Source: Rodentibacter abscessus
GTDB taxonomy: Bacteria; Pseudomonadota; Gammaproteobacteria; Enterobacterales; Pasteurellaceae
NCBI RefSeq assembly: GCF_047160095.1
Contig: NZ_AP038785.1
Span: 1,798,001 to 1,862,000 of the forward strand
DNA length: 64,000 nt
Direction of reading: 5' to 3'
Part shown: positions 1 through 9,018 of the stretch, piece by piece
Layout: the number at the start of each line of letters is the position of its first letter
Numbering within the stretch: position 1 is the stretch's first letter
Translations under genes and position numbers: made by a program
The notes under the pieces: model-generated
Told to the model about the DNA's origin: nothing
Database searches by the model: none
What the model saw: the letters and a program-made list of their open reading frames with translations, nothing else

Positions 1-56
1 GAGAGCGCCGAAAGGAAAAGCAGAAGTGCGGTTAATTTGAAGGGGATTTTTTTCAT
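1..56 (-). CDS. Partial gene: start of an exported protein
   Basis: Only the first 18 codons are inside the window. They read as a signal peptide: two lysines after Met, then a leucine-rich core (KLTALLLFLSAL). The uptake signal is embedded in this stretch, as in rseB. It lies about 150 bp downstream of rseB on the same strand, so it could belong to the rpoE operon, but too little is visible to identify it. Confidence 0.6.
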   Translation of the reverse strand, partial: MKKIPFKLTALLLFLSAL

Positions 57-207
57 TTTTTTAGCTAAACAGAGTAAAGAGATCAATTCCTAACAATGCG
101 TTAGTTTACCTATAAAGTCAGGTTCTTTGAACGTTTTTTACAAATTTTTCGTTATTAAGAAACCCTGTATAAAAAATGCGGTTTATATTAACCGCACTTT
201 TAATTTC

Positions 208-1161
208 TTAATGATTGGTAAATTTCACTTCTTGCACGATTCGTTTCGCTGTGGCGATAGGAAGCTGTCCGATAAACGTGATTTCTTTATCACCGATCAC
301 CTCACTATACAAAGTAAATTCGCCTTGTTTCCATGTTTTATCTTGATTAGGTTGTTGACTTTCCGCTTTTGTAACATATAAGGTGAAAGTAAATAATCCG
401 TCACTAAACAAAGAGCTATCAATAATTTCGCCATCAAATAAATCTTGGCTACGTCGAACACTTTCAAATCCCTGTGGTAACCAACCGGGTTCCCAATCCA
501 GAGAGAGAACCGCATTTTGTGTTTCGTTTAATAGCGGTGGCATAGAAACTTTATTTAAATAATTCGTTAAGCCTTTTAAGCTATCATCAATATAAAGCGT
601 AACAACACGGAATTGATCCAATAATTTTCCATCACGATCAAGCATATCGCCCCGAAGTAATAAGCCGTTTTCCTCATCTACAAAAACCAAATATTGATAA
701 CGGAAATCATCTTTCGGCACAATTCGAATCGTATCGACAAAACGTCCGGCGACACGATTTTTCCCTAAAGGGATAAAATCATAATTTTCTGCCAGTTTAT
801 CAAAATGGCTACGAATAATCGCAGGAAGCGCATCGACAATATTTCCGCTGTTCAATGTGAATGCTTGAGAATTAGGTTGGAAGTAACTGACTAAATTATC
901 CCGCTGAATAATTTCTTGTTGCTCACCATCAAGGGTAACTAATTGTGCATAGGTTTTGTTATCGCGTTTGATATGGCGATAACGAAAGGAATCCATATTA
1001 TTCGGTGAAGTCTGCACAAAAGCAATTTCATAATTCAGATTATTCACTGCATACGCCATTTTCTCTAACGCCTTTTTTGCCGAACTATCTTCTGCAAAAG
1101 CGGAAACACTAAAAAGGGAAATGAGTAAAAGTGCGGTCGATTTTAGAGATATTTTTTTCAT
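208..1161 (-). CDS. rseB: Sigma-E regulatory protein RseB/MucB
   Basis: This is a 317-residue periplasmic protein that binds the periplasmic part of RseA, protects it from proteolysis and senses envelope stress. The first 23 residues form a signal peptide ending AFA, followed by a mature chain of the usual RseB size with the typical FVQTSPNNMDSFRYRH stretch near the N-terminus and a C-terminal MucB-type domain. It is the third gene after rpoE and rseA, which is the standard order. A terminator-like hairpin separates it from rseA, so its expression may be lower than that of the first two genes. Identification rests on both sequence character and synteny. Confidence 0.93.
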   Translation of the reverse strand: MKKISLKSTALLLISLFSVSAFAEDSSAKKALEKMAYAVNNLNYEIAFVQTSPNNMDSFRYRHIKRDNKTYAQLVTLDGEQQEIIQRDNLVSYFQPNSQAFTLNSGNIVDALPAIIRSHFDKLAENYDFIPLGKNRVAGRFVDTIRIVPKDDFRYQYLVFVDEENGLLLRGDMLDRDGKLLDQFRVVTLYIDDSLKGLTNYLNKVSMPPLLNETQNAVLSLDWEPGWLPQGFESVRRSQDLFDGEIIDSSLFSDGLFTFTLYVTKAESQQPNQDKTWKQGEFTLYSEVIGDKEITFIGQLPIATAKRIVQEVKFTNH

Positions 1162-1180
1162 AAACGTTTTGACTATTCAT

Positions 1181-1217
1181 AAAAAATCACCACCTCATCG
1201 AGGTTGATCAGGTGGTG
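1181..1217 (-). terminator. Hairpin with T-run between rseA and rseB
   Basis: On the minus strand the arms CACCACCT and AGGTGGTG (1188-1217) form an 8-bp stem around a 14-base loop, followed at once by six Ts (1186-1181). This is the form of an intrinsic terminator or attenuator inside the rpoE-rseA-rseB operon, 20 bp before the rseB start. Confidence 0.6.
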
Positions 1218-1241
1218 AATTCATTTGTTCTTATTAGATTA

Positions 1242-1826
1242 CTATTTTGATTGATTAGAACCGACATTTAACGCATCTGCATGCATACGGCGTTGCAATT
1301 CATAATTTTGCAACATTGCACCGATACGGCGGTTTTTTTGTTCCATTTGATCGGTGGTTGCCACATCTTTAGTCGGAGCATTGTAGCTAACTTCTTGAAC
1401 CGAATTATTAAACGGTAAGGTTTGTAACACCGGTGTTTCCGGAACGTTACTTACATCACTTTTAGTATTAAAGGATTGAACGCCAATTACCGCCACTAAA
1501 CACACGCTCGCTGCCACTGCAATTTGAGCCATCGGCGCAAAGAAAGATTTGAATTTACGCATAAACGGTAGTCTCTGAACTTCTTCAACGGTCGGTTGAG
1601 ACTCGGAGATCGCTAATTTCTCAATGTTTTCATTCTCAATTAAACCAGCTATTTTTTCCGTAAAATCCGTACCTAATAAAATATCACTTTCTTTACGAAT
1701 AACGGCACGCACCATATGATAGCTTGCCCAAGACTGTTGCAAAGCTTCATCGTTACATAATTTTTCCGTGAATGAAACATCCACTTGTTCGCCATCCATA
1801 TAGGCTGAAAGTAACTCTTTTTGCAT
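1242..1826 (-). CDS. rseA: Anti-sigma-E factor RseA
   Basis: RseA is an inner-membrane protein that sequesters RpoE at the membrane until DegS/RseP proteolysis releases it. I chose the Met at 1826 (MQKELLSAYMDGE) over the longer frame opening because the N-terminal anti-sigma motif LSAYMDGE begins there; this gives 194 residues and a 19-bp gap to rpoE. Residues 1-80 are the sigma-binding domain, about 99-118 form one transmembrane helix (MAQIAVAASVCLVAVIGV), and the rest is periplasmic, where RseB would bind. It lies between rpoE and rseB in the conserved order. Confidence 0.93.
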   Translation of the reverse strand: MQKELLSAYMDGEQVDVSFTEKLCNDEALQQSWASYHMVRAVIRKESDILLGTDFTEKIAGLIENENIEKLAISESQPTVEEVQRLPFMRKFKSFFAPMAQIAVAASVCLVAVIGVQSFNTKSDVSNVPETPVLQTLPFNNSVQEVSYNAPTKDVATTDQMEQKNRRIGAMLQNYELQRRMHADALNVGSNQSK

Positions 1827-1845
1827 TTTTAACTCCGACTGTATT

Positions 1846-2421
1846 TTAACGTTGCATAAGCGGTTGTATTTTATTTTCAATAATTTCACGCGCACGGAAA
1901 ATTCGAGAACGCACAGTGCCTACGGGGCAATCCATAATTCCGGCAATATCTTCGTAACTTAATCCTTCAAGTTCACGAAGTGTTATCGCTGTTTTTAAAT
2001 CTTCCGGCATATTCTTAATCGTATCAAAAATAAGTTTTTCCAATTCACCGGATAACATTTCATTTTCCGGCGAATCCACATCACGAAGATGGGTTCCCAC
2101 ATCATAGCTTTCAGCATCTTCTGCCAATATATCTTCGCTTGGTGGACGACGCCCTTGCGCCGTTAAATAATTTTTCGCCGTATTCACGGCAATTCGATAT
2201 AGCCAAGTGTAGAAAGCACTATCGCCTCGAAAAGATTCAATGGAACGATAGGCTTTAATAAAGGATTCCTGCACAACATCAGGAATATCATTACGCGAAA
2301 TGTAACGGGTAAGCAACCCGGCTACTTTATTCTGATAACGCGAAACTAATAAATTAAAGGCTTTTTTATCGCCTTGCTGTACCCTTTCTACCAAAGCTTG
2401 ATCCGTTAGCTGTTCAGCCAT
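1846..2421 (-). CDS. rpoE: RNA polymerase sigma-E factor
   Basis: This is an ECF sigma factor of 191 residues, the usual RpoE length. Region 2 is seen around residues 20-90 (VVQESFIKAYRSIESFRG, then TWLYRIAVNTAKNYL). Region 4, near residues 130-185, has the helix-turn-helix sequence LEGLSYEDIAGIMDCPVGTV. It directs transcription of envelope-stress genes and is held inactive by RseA, encoded next. A sigma-E type promoter stands upstream (2484-2511), which implies autoregulation. Confidence 0.97.
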   Translation of the reverse strand: MAEQLTDQALVERVQQGDKKAFNLLVSRYQNKVAGLLTRYISRNDIPDVVQESFIKAYRSIESFRGDSAFYTWLYRIAVNTAKNYLTAQGRRPPSEDILAEDAESYDVGTHLRDVDSPENEMLSGELEKLIFDTIKNMPEDLKTAITLRELEGLSYEDIAGIMDCPVGTVRSRIFRAREIIENKIQPLMQR

Positions 2422-2483
2422 ATTTCTCCTAATGCTATGTCTAACACGCCTTAATATTTAAGACAGCAAGCTCTTGTCGCTTT

Positions 2484-2511
2484 ATCTGACATAAGTGATT
2501 TAAAAAAGTTC
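2484..2511 (-). promoter_or_regulatory. Sigma-E type promoter of the rpoE operon
   Basis: On the minus strand the sequence reads GAACTT (2511-2506), a 16-base spacer, then TCAGAT (2489-2484). This agrees with the established sigma-E consensus GGAACTT...TCTGA/TCAGA. The predicted start site near 2477 would leave a leader of about 55 bases before rpoE. Confidence 0.75.
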
Positions 2512-2537
2512 AAAGGTTAAAAACAATTTAGGTATTC

Positions 2538-2795
2538 TTAAATAGTGGAAATTTTTTGTTTTGTTTGAATATATTCCACCATATTTTGTAATTCGGCATC
2601 TTCTGCTTTGCCACGATTAAAAAACCAAGAAAATAATTGTAAATCTGTGCTGGCAAGTAAACGAATGAAAACATCTTTTTGCGCATCCGCTAATTCATCA
2701 AAATGCTGCTGATAAAACGGCATAATGATTTTATCTAACTCCAGCATTCCACGTCGGCAATCCCATTCAATACGAAGTTTGTTGTATTTTTCCAT
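2538..2795 (-). CDS. sdhE: FAD assembly factor SdhE (YgfY/CptB family)
   Basis: This small cytoplasmic protein of the DUF339/Sdh5 family helps attach FAD covalently to the flavoprotein subunits of succinate dehydrogenase and fumarate reductase. The family signature RRGMLELD is present near residue 15, followed by IMPFYQQHF and the C-terminal WFFNRGKAEDAEL stretch. I start at MEKYNKLRIEW (85 residues) rather than the Met five codons earlier, because a GGAGG-like site precedes it and the family begins there. It stands alone between the rpoE operon and the fru operon terminator. Confidence 0.92.
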   Translation of the reverse strand: MEKYNKLRIEWDCRRGMLELDKIIMPFYQQHFDELADAQKDVFIRLLASTDLQLFSWFFNRGKAEDAELQNMVEYIQTKQKISTI

Positions 2796-2807
2796 ATTTC
2801 CTCCAAG

Positions 2808-2867
2808 CAAAAGTGCGGTTAATTTTTCTTATGTTTCAAAAACTTTAAAAAAATAACCGCACTTTTG
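2808..2867 (-). terminator. Inverted uptake-signal pair, terminator of the fru operon
   Basis: CAAAAGTGCGGTTA (2808-2821) and its exact complement TAACCGCACTTTTG (2854-2867) form a 14-bp stem. Each arm contains a full uptake signal. It lies just after the fruA stop and before sdhE, the usual place for dual-use uptake-signal terminators in this family. Confidence 0.7.
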
Positions 2868-2871
2868 TTGA

Positions 2872-4539
2872 TTATTCTGCAGTCGGTTTCGGTTTAATCA
2901 CTGCATAAATAACCCCGGTAATTAAAGCACCTGCCGCAATCGCCGCTAAATAACGCACCGGTTCGGAAACAAACGGAATCACGAATAATCCGCCGTGTGG
3001 GGCTTGTAAAGTAATATCCGAAGCCATTGAAATTGCACCGGCTGTCGCACCACCAATAACAGAGCTTATAATAACGCGGATCGGATCGGCTGCAACAAAA
3101 GGTAATGCACCTTCTGAAATAAAGCATAAACCCAATACGAAAGAAGCTTTACCTGCATCACGTTGATTTGCCGTAAATTTACTACGTGCAATCCAAGTAG
3201 CGATCGCCATACCGATTGGCGGCACCATACCCGCAGCCATTGCGGCTGCCATTGGCGTGTAAACTTGTGATGCAATCATTCCCACAGAGAACGTGTATGC
3301 CGCTTTATTGACCGGTCCGCCCATATCAATACACATCATTGCACCGATTAAGGTTCCCAACACCATTGCATTCACTTCACCCATGGATTTTAACCATTCG
3401 GTTAATGCATTCATTATTTGCGCAACCGGTGGATTAACCACATAAAGCATAGCCAAACCGACGATTAATGTACCTAAGAGCGGTAAAATTAAAATTGGTT
3501 TTAATGAAGTCAAACTCGCCGGTAACTTAATAATGATATTTAATCCTTTCACCACATAACCGGCAAGGAAACCCGCAACAATACCGCCTAAAATACCAGC
3601 TCCCGCAGTTGTCGCAAGCATACCGCCGATAAGCCCTACAGCAAGCCCCGGGCGATCAGCAATAGAAAATGCCACGTAACCGGCAAAAACAGCGATCATT
3701 AAGTGGAACGCAGCACCACCGCCAATATCCATCAAGGCTTTAGGAATACCGTGGAAAATGGTTTCATCCTTAAACGCTTCAATTCCAAACATAAAGGAAA
3801 TTGCGATTAATAAACCACCGGCCACTACCAACGGTAACATATGAGATACACCGGTCATCAAGTGTTTATATACGCCTTTTTTCTCGCCGCTTTCTTCAGC
3901 ATTTACTTTTGCATTACCGCCTTCAAACACTTTTGCTTCTTTAAAGGCTTTATCAAATTCTTGTGCGGTTTTCTTTAATGCTAATCCGGTAGAAGTGCGA
4001 TACATCGGTTTACCTTTGAATTTGTCCAACGGCACATCAATATCCGCCGCAATAAACACAAGATCTGCCGCCGCCACTTCTTCAGGCGTAATTTCATTAC
4101 CGGCACCCACTTGACCGCGAGTCTCCACTTTTACGTTCCAGCCTTGTTTTTTCGCATAAGCTTCAATGGCTTCGGCAGACATAAAGGTATGCGCGACTCC
4201 CGTAGGACAAGCGGTAACCGCCACAATATTTTTCACACCGGAAACAGTGGCAAAATTAACCGCACTTTCAGGTGAATAATCAACGCCATTTGCCATCGCA
4301 TTTGCTAACGTAACTTCCGGTGAGGTCATGGCAATATCAACCCCCACCATAAAGATTTTTTTACCTGTTAGTGCGGCATTGTTTGGCAGTTGTGAACCGA
4401 ATACAAGCGCAAGATCGGCTTCTGCGGCATTTTCTACCAGTGAAATATTTGCTTTCTGAGCCGCTTCACGAAACACTTTGCGTAATAAATAGGCCTTTGC
4501 ACTGCCTACATCGTTTGATTGGGTTAAAAATAACTTCAT
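2872..4539 (-). CDS. fruA: Fructose-specific PTS enzyme IIBC
   Basis: FruA is a membrane permease that imports fructose and phosphorylates it to fructose 1-phosphate. The start at 4539 (MKLFLTQ) is preferred over a Met five codons upstream because AGGATAA sits just before it, giving 555 residues. Residues 1-100 are a IIB-like domain without the catalytic Cys; about 105-200 are the IIB domain with the phosphocysteine loop VTACPTGVAHT (Cys111). The remainder is the multi-spanning IIC domain, ending with LQAPHGGLFVIPF. It is the last gene of fruB-fruK-fruA, four bases after fruK. Confidence 0.97.
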   Translation of the reverse strand: MKLFLTQSNDVGSAKAYLLRKVFREAAQKANISLVENAAEADLALVFGSQLPNNAALTGKKIFMVGVDIAMTSPEVTLANAMANGVDYSPESAVNFATVSGVKNIVAVTACPTGVAHTFMSAEAIEAYAKKQGWNVKVETRGQVGAGNEITPEEVAAADLVFIAADIDVPLDKFKGKPMYRTSTGLALKKTAQEFDKAFKEAKVFEGGNAKVNAEESGEKKGVYKHLMTGVSHMLPLVVAGGLLIAISFMFGIEAFKDETIFHGIPKALMDIGGGAAFHLMIAVFAGYVAFSIADRPGLAVGLIGGMLATTAGAGILGGIVAGFLAGYVVKGLNIIIKLPASLTSLKPILILPLLGTLIVGLAMLYVVNPPVAQIMNALTEWLKSMGEVNAMVLGTLIGAMMCIDMGGPVNKAAYTFSVGMIASQVYTPMAAAMAAGMVPPIGMAIATWIARSKFTANQRDAGKASFVLGLCFISEGALPFVAADPIRVIISSVIGGATAGAISMASDITLQAPHGGLFVIPFVSEPVRYLAAIAAGALITGVIYAVIKPKPTAE

Positions 4540-4543
4540 TTTA

Positions 4544-5485
4544 TTATCCTTCAATCACAGTGATTTTTACTTGGTCTAAAATAGGCTTAAGGAGAGTAGG
4601 ATCACTTACTCCGACATTACTTTGCGATACGGCAAAAGCAGAAACCGCACTGGCAAAAGCCAAAGTCTCCGCTTTTGAGAACCCTTGGTCAAAGCCGTAA
4701 ATTAAACCTGCCACCATAGAATCCCCTGCACCTACGGTGCTGACCACATTTTCACATTTTGGCGGTTGCGCTTGCAAAATGCCTTCATTATTGAGCCACA
4801 AGGATCCTTCCGCACCCATAGAAATAATCACATTTTCAATACCTTGAGCTTTTAATTGTTGTGCAGCATCAATGATTTCTTCCACCGTATTAAGTGAATG
4901 CCCAACCCAAGCCTCTAATTCACGATGATTGGGTTTCACCAACCAAGGATGTGCTTTTAAACCGGCTGTCAATGCCGCATTGCTACTATCCAGCACGACT
5001 TTCACACCGGCTTGATGCAATTGGTTTAACCAGTCGGCGAACAATTCAGGTGTAACGCCGCGCGGCAAACTCCCGCACACCGCAACAATATCGTAATCCA
5101 AACAATACGCCAAAGAATCGGCAGTAAATTGTTGCCATACCGTTGAACTGATTTCGTAACCAAGGAAATTTAAGTCGGTAACATCTGCTTCCGTTTCGGT
5201 AATTTTTACATTGATACGGGTTTTACCGGCAACACGGTGGAATTTATCTTCCAATCCCTGTTTTTTGAACATTTGCTCAAAATCGCCTACATTGTCTTCA
5301 CCCAAAAAACCACCTACGGCAACATCCGAGCCTAAATCCTTCAGCACTTTTGCCACATTAATACCTTTGCCGGCTGGGAAAAGCCCAAGGGTTTCAACGG
5401 TATTTACTTCACCTAATTCAATGCGAGCCAAACGCCCAACCAAATCATAAGCCGCATTTAAGGTAATGGTTGCAATTTTTGCCAT
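4544..5485 (-). CDS. fruK: 1-phosphofructokinase
   Basis: FruK is a cytoplasmic PfkB-family kinase of 313 residues that converts fructose 1-phosphate, the FruA product, to fructose 1,6-bisphosphate. The N-terminal substrate-binding motif FPAGKGINVAKVL and the C-terminal PfkB signature VSTVGAGDSMVAGLIYG, with the catalytic Asp, are both intact. It is spaced two bases from fruB and four from fruA, so the three genes are surely co-transcribed. Confidence 0.97.
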   Translation of the reverse strand: MAKIATITLNAAYDLVGRLARIELGEVNTVETLGLFPAGKGINVAKVLKDLGSDVAVGGFLGEDNVGDFEQMFKKQGLEDKFHRVAGKTRINVKITETEADVTDLNFLGYEISSTVWQQFTADSLAYCLDYDIVAVCGSLPRGVTPELFADWLNQLHQAGVKVVLDSSNAALTAGLKAHPWLVKPNHRELEAWVGHSLNTVEEIIDAAQQLKAQGIENVIISMGAEGSLWLNNEGILQAQPPKCENVVSTVGAGDSMVAGLIYGFDQGFSKAETLAFASAVSAFAVSQSNVGVSDPTLLKPILDQVKITVIEG

Positions 5486-5487
5486 AA

Positions 5488-7002
5488 CTATTCACCTTTC
5501 CCTTCGCCAAGACCTGATTCGATGGCGATGCGAATCCCTTCAATGGCTTCTTTCGCTTGTTCGCCGGTCGCCACAAAACGTAAGCGAGAACCTTTTACAG
5601 CACCTAAGGCTACGATTTTCATTAAACTTTTTGCACTGACTAATTGGGAATTACGATCAAGATTTTGCACCGCAATCGAAGCATTATATTTCTTTACTTC
5701 GTTTACCAGTACTGCACTCGGACGAGCGTGTAAACCATGTTCATTGTTGATCACAAACACCGCTTCAATGGCATCGGAAGGCAGACTACTATCTTCTGCT
5801 ATTGTCGGCGCATAACCCTGTTCAGCCATCACTTCAATGGTATCCGGTTGGGCAGGCGGTACGGACGAAACGCTTTCGCCCAAACCTTCCGCAATCACTT
5901 TACCAAGCGCTTCAATCGCTTGTTTAGCATCTTCACCTTCTGCGACAAAACGTAAACGATGACCTTGCGTTACACCCAATGCTACAATTTTCATCAAACT
6001 TTTTGCGCTTACCGGCTCTCCACCACGGGTAAGATTTTGTACGGTAATTTTCGAAGTGAATTTTTTCACTTCATTCACTAAATTAGCACTTGGACGGGCG
6101 TGTAAACCATGCTCGTTACGAACGGTGAAGGTTCCTACAACCGCCCCGATAACACTTTCTGTTGCCGCAGTTGCAGGTTCGCCCCCTAAAAGTGCGGTCA
6201 AAATATCGGTAGAATTTCCATTTAATAATGCGTTTTGCACGTCATCTTCCAATAAACGGACTAATGTCGGATTAATCGTCTCATTTACAGCAGCTACTGT
6301 AATGACGCCTTTAACCGGTTTGCCGTTATGACTGAAAATGGTTTTCGCGCGACTAAACGCCAAAGCGTTCTTTAGATTACCGGAAACCGCATCGGTAACC
6401 CATAAGCCTTTTCCTAGCGGTAGTGCGGCATTGCCGATAACTTCAGAAACAAAACTATTTTCAACCGCACTTTGGGCTTTTAATTGACCGGCATTCATTG
6501 CCACTAAAGTAAATAAACTTTGTGTGTTTACGTCCAGATGAATATTTTCTTCAGGAATAGTAAAGGCTTCTGTGGGCTCACCCGTCAAAGTCGCACGGAA
6601 TTGCTCAACATCTGTCATTACAGCTAATTTCGCGGCAGTATCTTCATCACCAAGTACATGGGTTAATTGACGCAATAATGCCAAATGTTCATCAGAGCGG
6701 GCTGCGATACCAATCACTACATAAGCCGTGTTGCCTTCGCCCCATTCAATTCCTTGGGGAAATTGAAACACTTGCACACCGGTTTTTTTCACCATTGAAC
6801 GGGTTTCTAATGTGCCGTGCGGAATTGCAATACCGTTACCTAAAAAAGTAGACGTTTGCTGTTCACGATCGAGCATACCTTGTAAGTATCCGCTTTCCAC
6901 ATAACCCGTATTTTCCAAAGCTCCCGCAGCCATTTCAATGGCTTGTTGCTTGTTTTCTGCGCTAACATTTAAGTGAATGTTGCTTTCCGAAAGTTCTAAC
7001 AT
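5488..7002 (-). CDS. fruB: Fructose PTS IIA / double-HPr fusion (FPr)
   Basis: This protein carries phosphate from enzyme I to FruA. Residues 1-145 are a IIA domain with the active-site His62 in IPHGT, and about 150-280 form the linker domain typical of FruB. Two HPr domains follow in tandem: residues 290-375 with His301 and 413-500 with His425, both in the motif EHGLHARPSA. At 504 residues it is longer than the single-HPr E. coli protein; from memory the H. influenzae homologue has a similar length, so the duplication may be common in the family. It is the first gene of the fru operon. Confidence 0.95.
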   Translation of the reverse strand: MLELSESNIHLNVSAENKQQAIEMAAGALENTGYVESGYLQGMLDREQQTSTFLGNGIAIPHGTLETRSMVKKTGVQVFQFPQGIEWGEGNTAYVVIGIAARSDEHLALLRQLTHVLGDEDTAAKLAVMTDVEQFRATLTGEPTEAFTIPEENIHLDVNTQSLFTLVAMNAGQLKAQSAVENSFVSEVIGNAALPLGKGLWVTDAVSGNLKNALAFSRAKTIFSHNGKPVKGVITVAAVNETINPTLVRLLEDDVQNALLNGNSTDILTALLGGEPATAATESVIGAVVGTFTVRNEHGLHARPSANLVNEVKKFTSKITVQNLTRGGEPVSAKSLMKIVALGVTQGHRLRFVAEGEDAKQAIEALGKVIAEGLGESVSSVPPAQPDTIEVMAEQGYAPTIAEDSSLPSDAIEAVFVINNEHGLHARPSAVLVNEVKKYNASIAVQNLDRNSQLVSAKSLMKIVALGAVKGSRLRFVATGEQAKEAIEGIRIAIESGLGEGKGE

Positions 7003-7026
7003 TCTTACTCCTCAGTCTAAGATTTA

Positions 7027-7068
7027 GAAAAAGAAAAAACTGTTGATAGAATGATCCTCAACAGTTTT
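7027..7068 (-). terminator. Intrinsic terminator after the lipoprotein gene
   Basis: On the minus strand AAAACTGTTGA (7068-7058) pairs with TCAACAGTTTT (7047-7037) and is followed by TTTTCTTT. It ends the lipoprotein transcript just before fruB. The fruB promoter must therefore overlap this hairpin or lie in the upstream gene. Confidence 0.75.
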
Positions 7069-7073
7069 ATATA

Positions 7074-7604
7074 TTATTTTGCTGTACAAACCTTTAGCAG
7101 CTCATCACTGCCTTTTGCGATATATTCATCATTTTCGCCACGCTCTTTGCCCTTTTTCAAATCGCGCATCGCATCGTAGATCCCTTGAGTTATACTCGGC
7201 GAATCAAGTTTACTCCAACAGGTCGGGCTTAAACGGTTAAAATTACTTTGTAATGCTTCTCCGTGCAGTACGCCGCTGTAATAAGCATATACATCCGAAT
7301 CATGCCCGCCGGTATAAAGTTTATCTTGGATTTGCTTAATCGGTACTAAAATACGACCTAAATACCAATCATTTACACCACTGGCGAAATTATCTACGTA
7401 GAAATGTTCATTTACACGGCCTTTATAGGTTGCCACTGTCGCTTCATAAGCCGCCGCATAAGATTTTTGATCGATTTTATCTTTATCCAAATCAATCACT
7501 TTTTTATCATTCCCCATAAAAGGAATATGCGATGTCATTGAAGAGATGGAAGAACAAGCCGCAAGCATAATAGAAAATAAAAATACAGATATTGTTTTTA
7601 ACAT
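7074..7604 (-). CDS. Putative lipoprotein of unknown function
   Basis: The start at 7604 (MLKTISVFLF) gives 176 residues that open with a lipoprotein signal peptide and lipobox MLAAC-S (Cys at about residue 17). The earlier in-frame start would put 12 extra residues before the signal peptide. The mature part has no motif I recognise; it is hydrophilic with conserved-looking blocks such as YVDNFASGVNDWYLGR and LSPTCWSKLDSPS. A lipoprotein at this place between fruB and a CNNM/CBS gene also fits the H. influenzae order. It is probably anchored in the outer membrane. Confidence 0.8.
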   Translation of the reverse strand: MLKTISVFLFSIMLAACSSISSMTSHIPFMGNDKKVIDLDKDKIDQKSYAAAYEATVATYKGRVNEHFYVDNFASGVNDWYLGRILVPIKQIQDKLYTGGHDSDVYAYYSGVLHGEALQSNFNRLSPTCWSKLDSPSITQGIYDAMRDLKKGKERGENDEYIAKGSDELLKVCTAK

Positions 7605-7679
7605 AGTTATCCTATTAAATATAAAATAAACCGGCGCCATTATACTGGCTGCAGTGGATTACGCAAGAAAGTACCTAAT

Positions 7680-8972
7680 CTATTCACTTTCTTTCACTAA
7701 TGACACTAAAACTTGGTCAATTTTAAAATTTTCGGTATCAACCACTTCAAATTTGTATTTTCCATAAATCAACGAATCGGTTTTTTTCGGGATTTTACGT
7801 AGCATATACATCATAAAGCCACTGATCGTTTCATAATTTTCTTCATCGGGGAAAGATTCAATATCCAATGCACGCATTACATCTTCAAGTGGTGTCGCGC
7901 CATCAATGAGCCAAGAATTTTCATCACGGCTGACGATTTGTTCTTCTTCGTTAGATACCAGTTCGCCCATTACAATGCTCATTACATCATTAAGGGTAAC
8001 TATTCCCACCACTAAAGCATATTCATTCACAATAACGGCAAAATCTTCACCGGTTGATTTAAACAATTCCAAAACTTCATAAAGGGAAAGGGTATCCGGT
8101 ACAAACAAGGCTTTACGCAACAATTTCGGATCGGTTAATGAAACATCAACATTTTTTAAATACATCGTCAATAATGTATGAGACTCCACATAACCAAGAA
8201 TCTTATCAAGCCCATTATCGCAAATGACAATTTTGGAATGGGAATCACGGGAAAGGGTATCCATCACATCTTGTCGGCTAAAAGTGCGGTCTAAATACAC
8301 GATGTTTTCACGCGTTGTCATTGTTGAAGTGACGGTGCGTTCTTGCATATCAAAAATATTTTCAATGAGATAATGTTGCTCGGTTTTTAATACACCGGCT
8401 TCCGCCCCTGCTTCTACCACGGCAACAATATCCTCGGAAGAGATATTGTCATTACGCAACATAGAAACACCAAACAGTTTGAAAAGCATATTTGATAAGC
8501 CGTCAAATACCCAAACTATCGGTTTTAACAAGAAAATTAACACTTGCATTATACCAACTGTACGCAATGCCACAGCTTCCGGATTAATCAAGGCAAGACG
8601 TTTTGGCATTAGATCCGCCAAAAGAATAAAAGAGGAAGTCACTAAAAAGAAGGCAATCCAAGAAGAAGCGGGTTCTAGCCAAGGGGCTTGTGTGTATTTA
8701 TATAAAAAATGTTGCAAATGAAGGCTGATGTCTGCCTCACCAATCATCCCTCCCAATATGGCGACCATATTTAAACCAATTTGAACAACCGTAATAAAAC
8801 TCCCCGGTTGTTCTTGTAACCTTAACACCTGTGCAGCCTTTAAGTTGCCTTCATTTGCCATATTTTGCAACTTAATACGGCGCGCACCCGCTAAAGATAT
8901 TTCAGCTGATGACACGATTGCACTAATAATGATTAACAAAATTAACACTAAAATAGCAACAAATAAATTCAT
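7680..8972 (-). CDS. CNNM/CBS-domain membrane protein (HlyC/CorC family)
   Basis: This 430-residue protein belongs to the UPF0053 family. It has an N-terminal CNNM (DUF21) domain with about four membrane segments (residues 1-170), a pair of CBS domains (about 200-330, including VIVNEYALVVGIVTLNDVM) and a C-terminal CorC/HlyC domain (about 345-428). Relatives are implicated in magnesium or cobalt efflux; the older name hemolysin is misleading. Beyond the domain assignment the substrate is not readable from the sequence. It starts 90 bp downstream of the DUF1523 gene. Confidence 0.88.
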   Translation of the reverse strand: MNLFVAILVLILLIIISAIVSSAEISLAGARRIKLQNMANEGNLKAAQVLRLQEQPGSFITVVQIGLNMVAILGGMIGEADISLHLQHFLYKYTQAPWLEPASSWIAFFLVTSSFILLADLMPKRLALINPEAVALRTVGIMQVLIFLLKPIVWVFDGLSNMLFKLFGVSMLRNDNISSEDIVAVVEAGAEAGVLKTEQHYLIENIFDMQERTVTSTMTTRENIVYLDRTFSRQDVMDTLSRDSHSKIVICDNGLDKILGYVESHTLLTMYLKNVDVSLTDPKLLRKALFVPDTLSLYEVLELFKSTGEDFAVIVNEYALVVGIVTLNDVMSIVMGELVSNEEEQIVSRDENSWLIDGATPLEDVMRALDIESFPDEENYETISGFMMYMLRKIPKKTDSLIYGKYKFEVVDTENFKIDQVLVSLVKESE

Positions 8973-9018
8973 AATATTCTCGTTAAGTTAAATGAATAAA
9001 TAGATTTGTTTCTTTGAT

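Noticed and set aside
7003..7073. Cra/FruR operator before fruB
   Set aside because: No GCTGAAACGTTTCAGC-type palindrome is visible in the short gap, which is occupied by a terminator.
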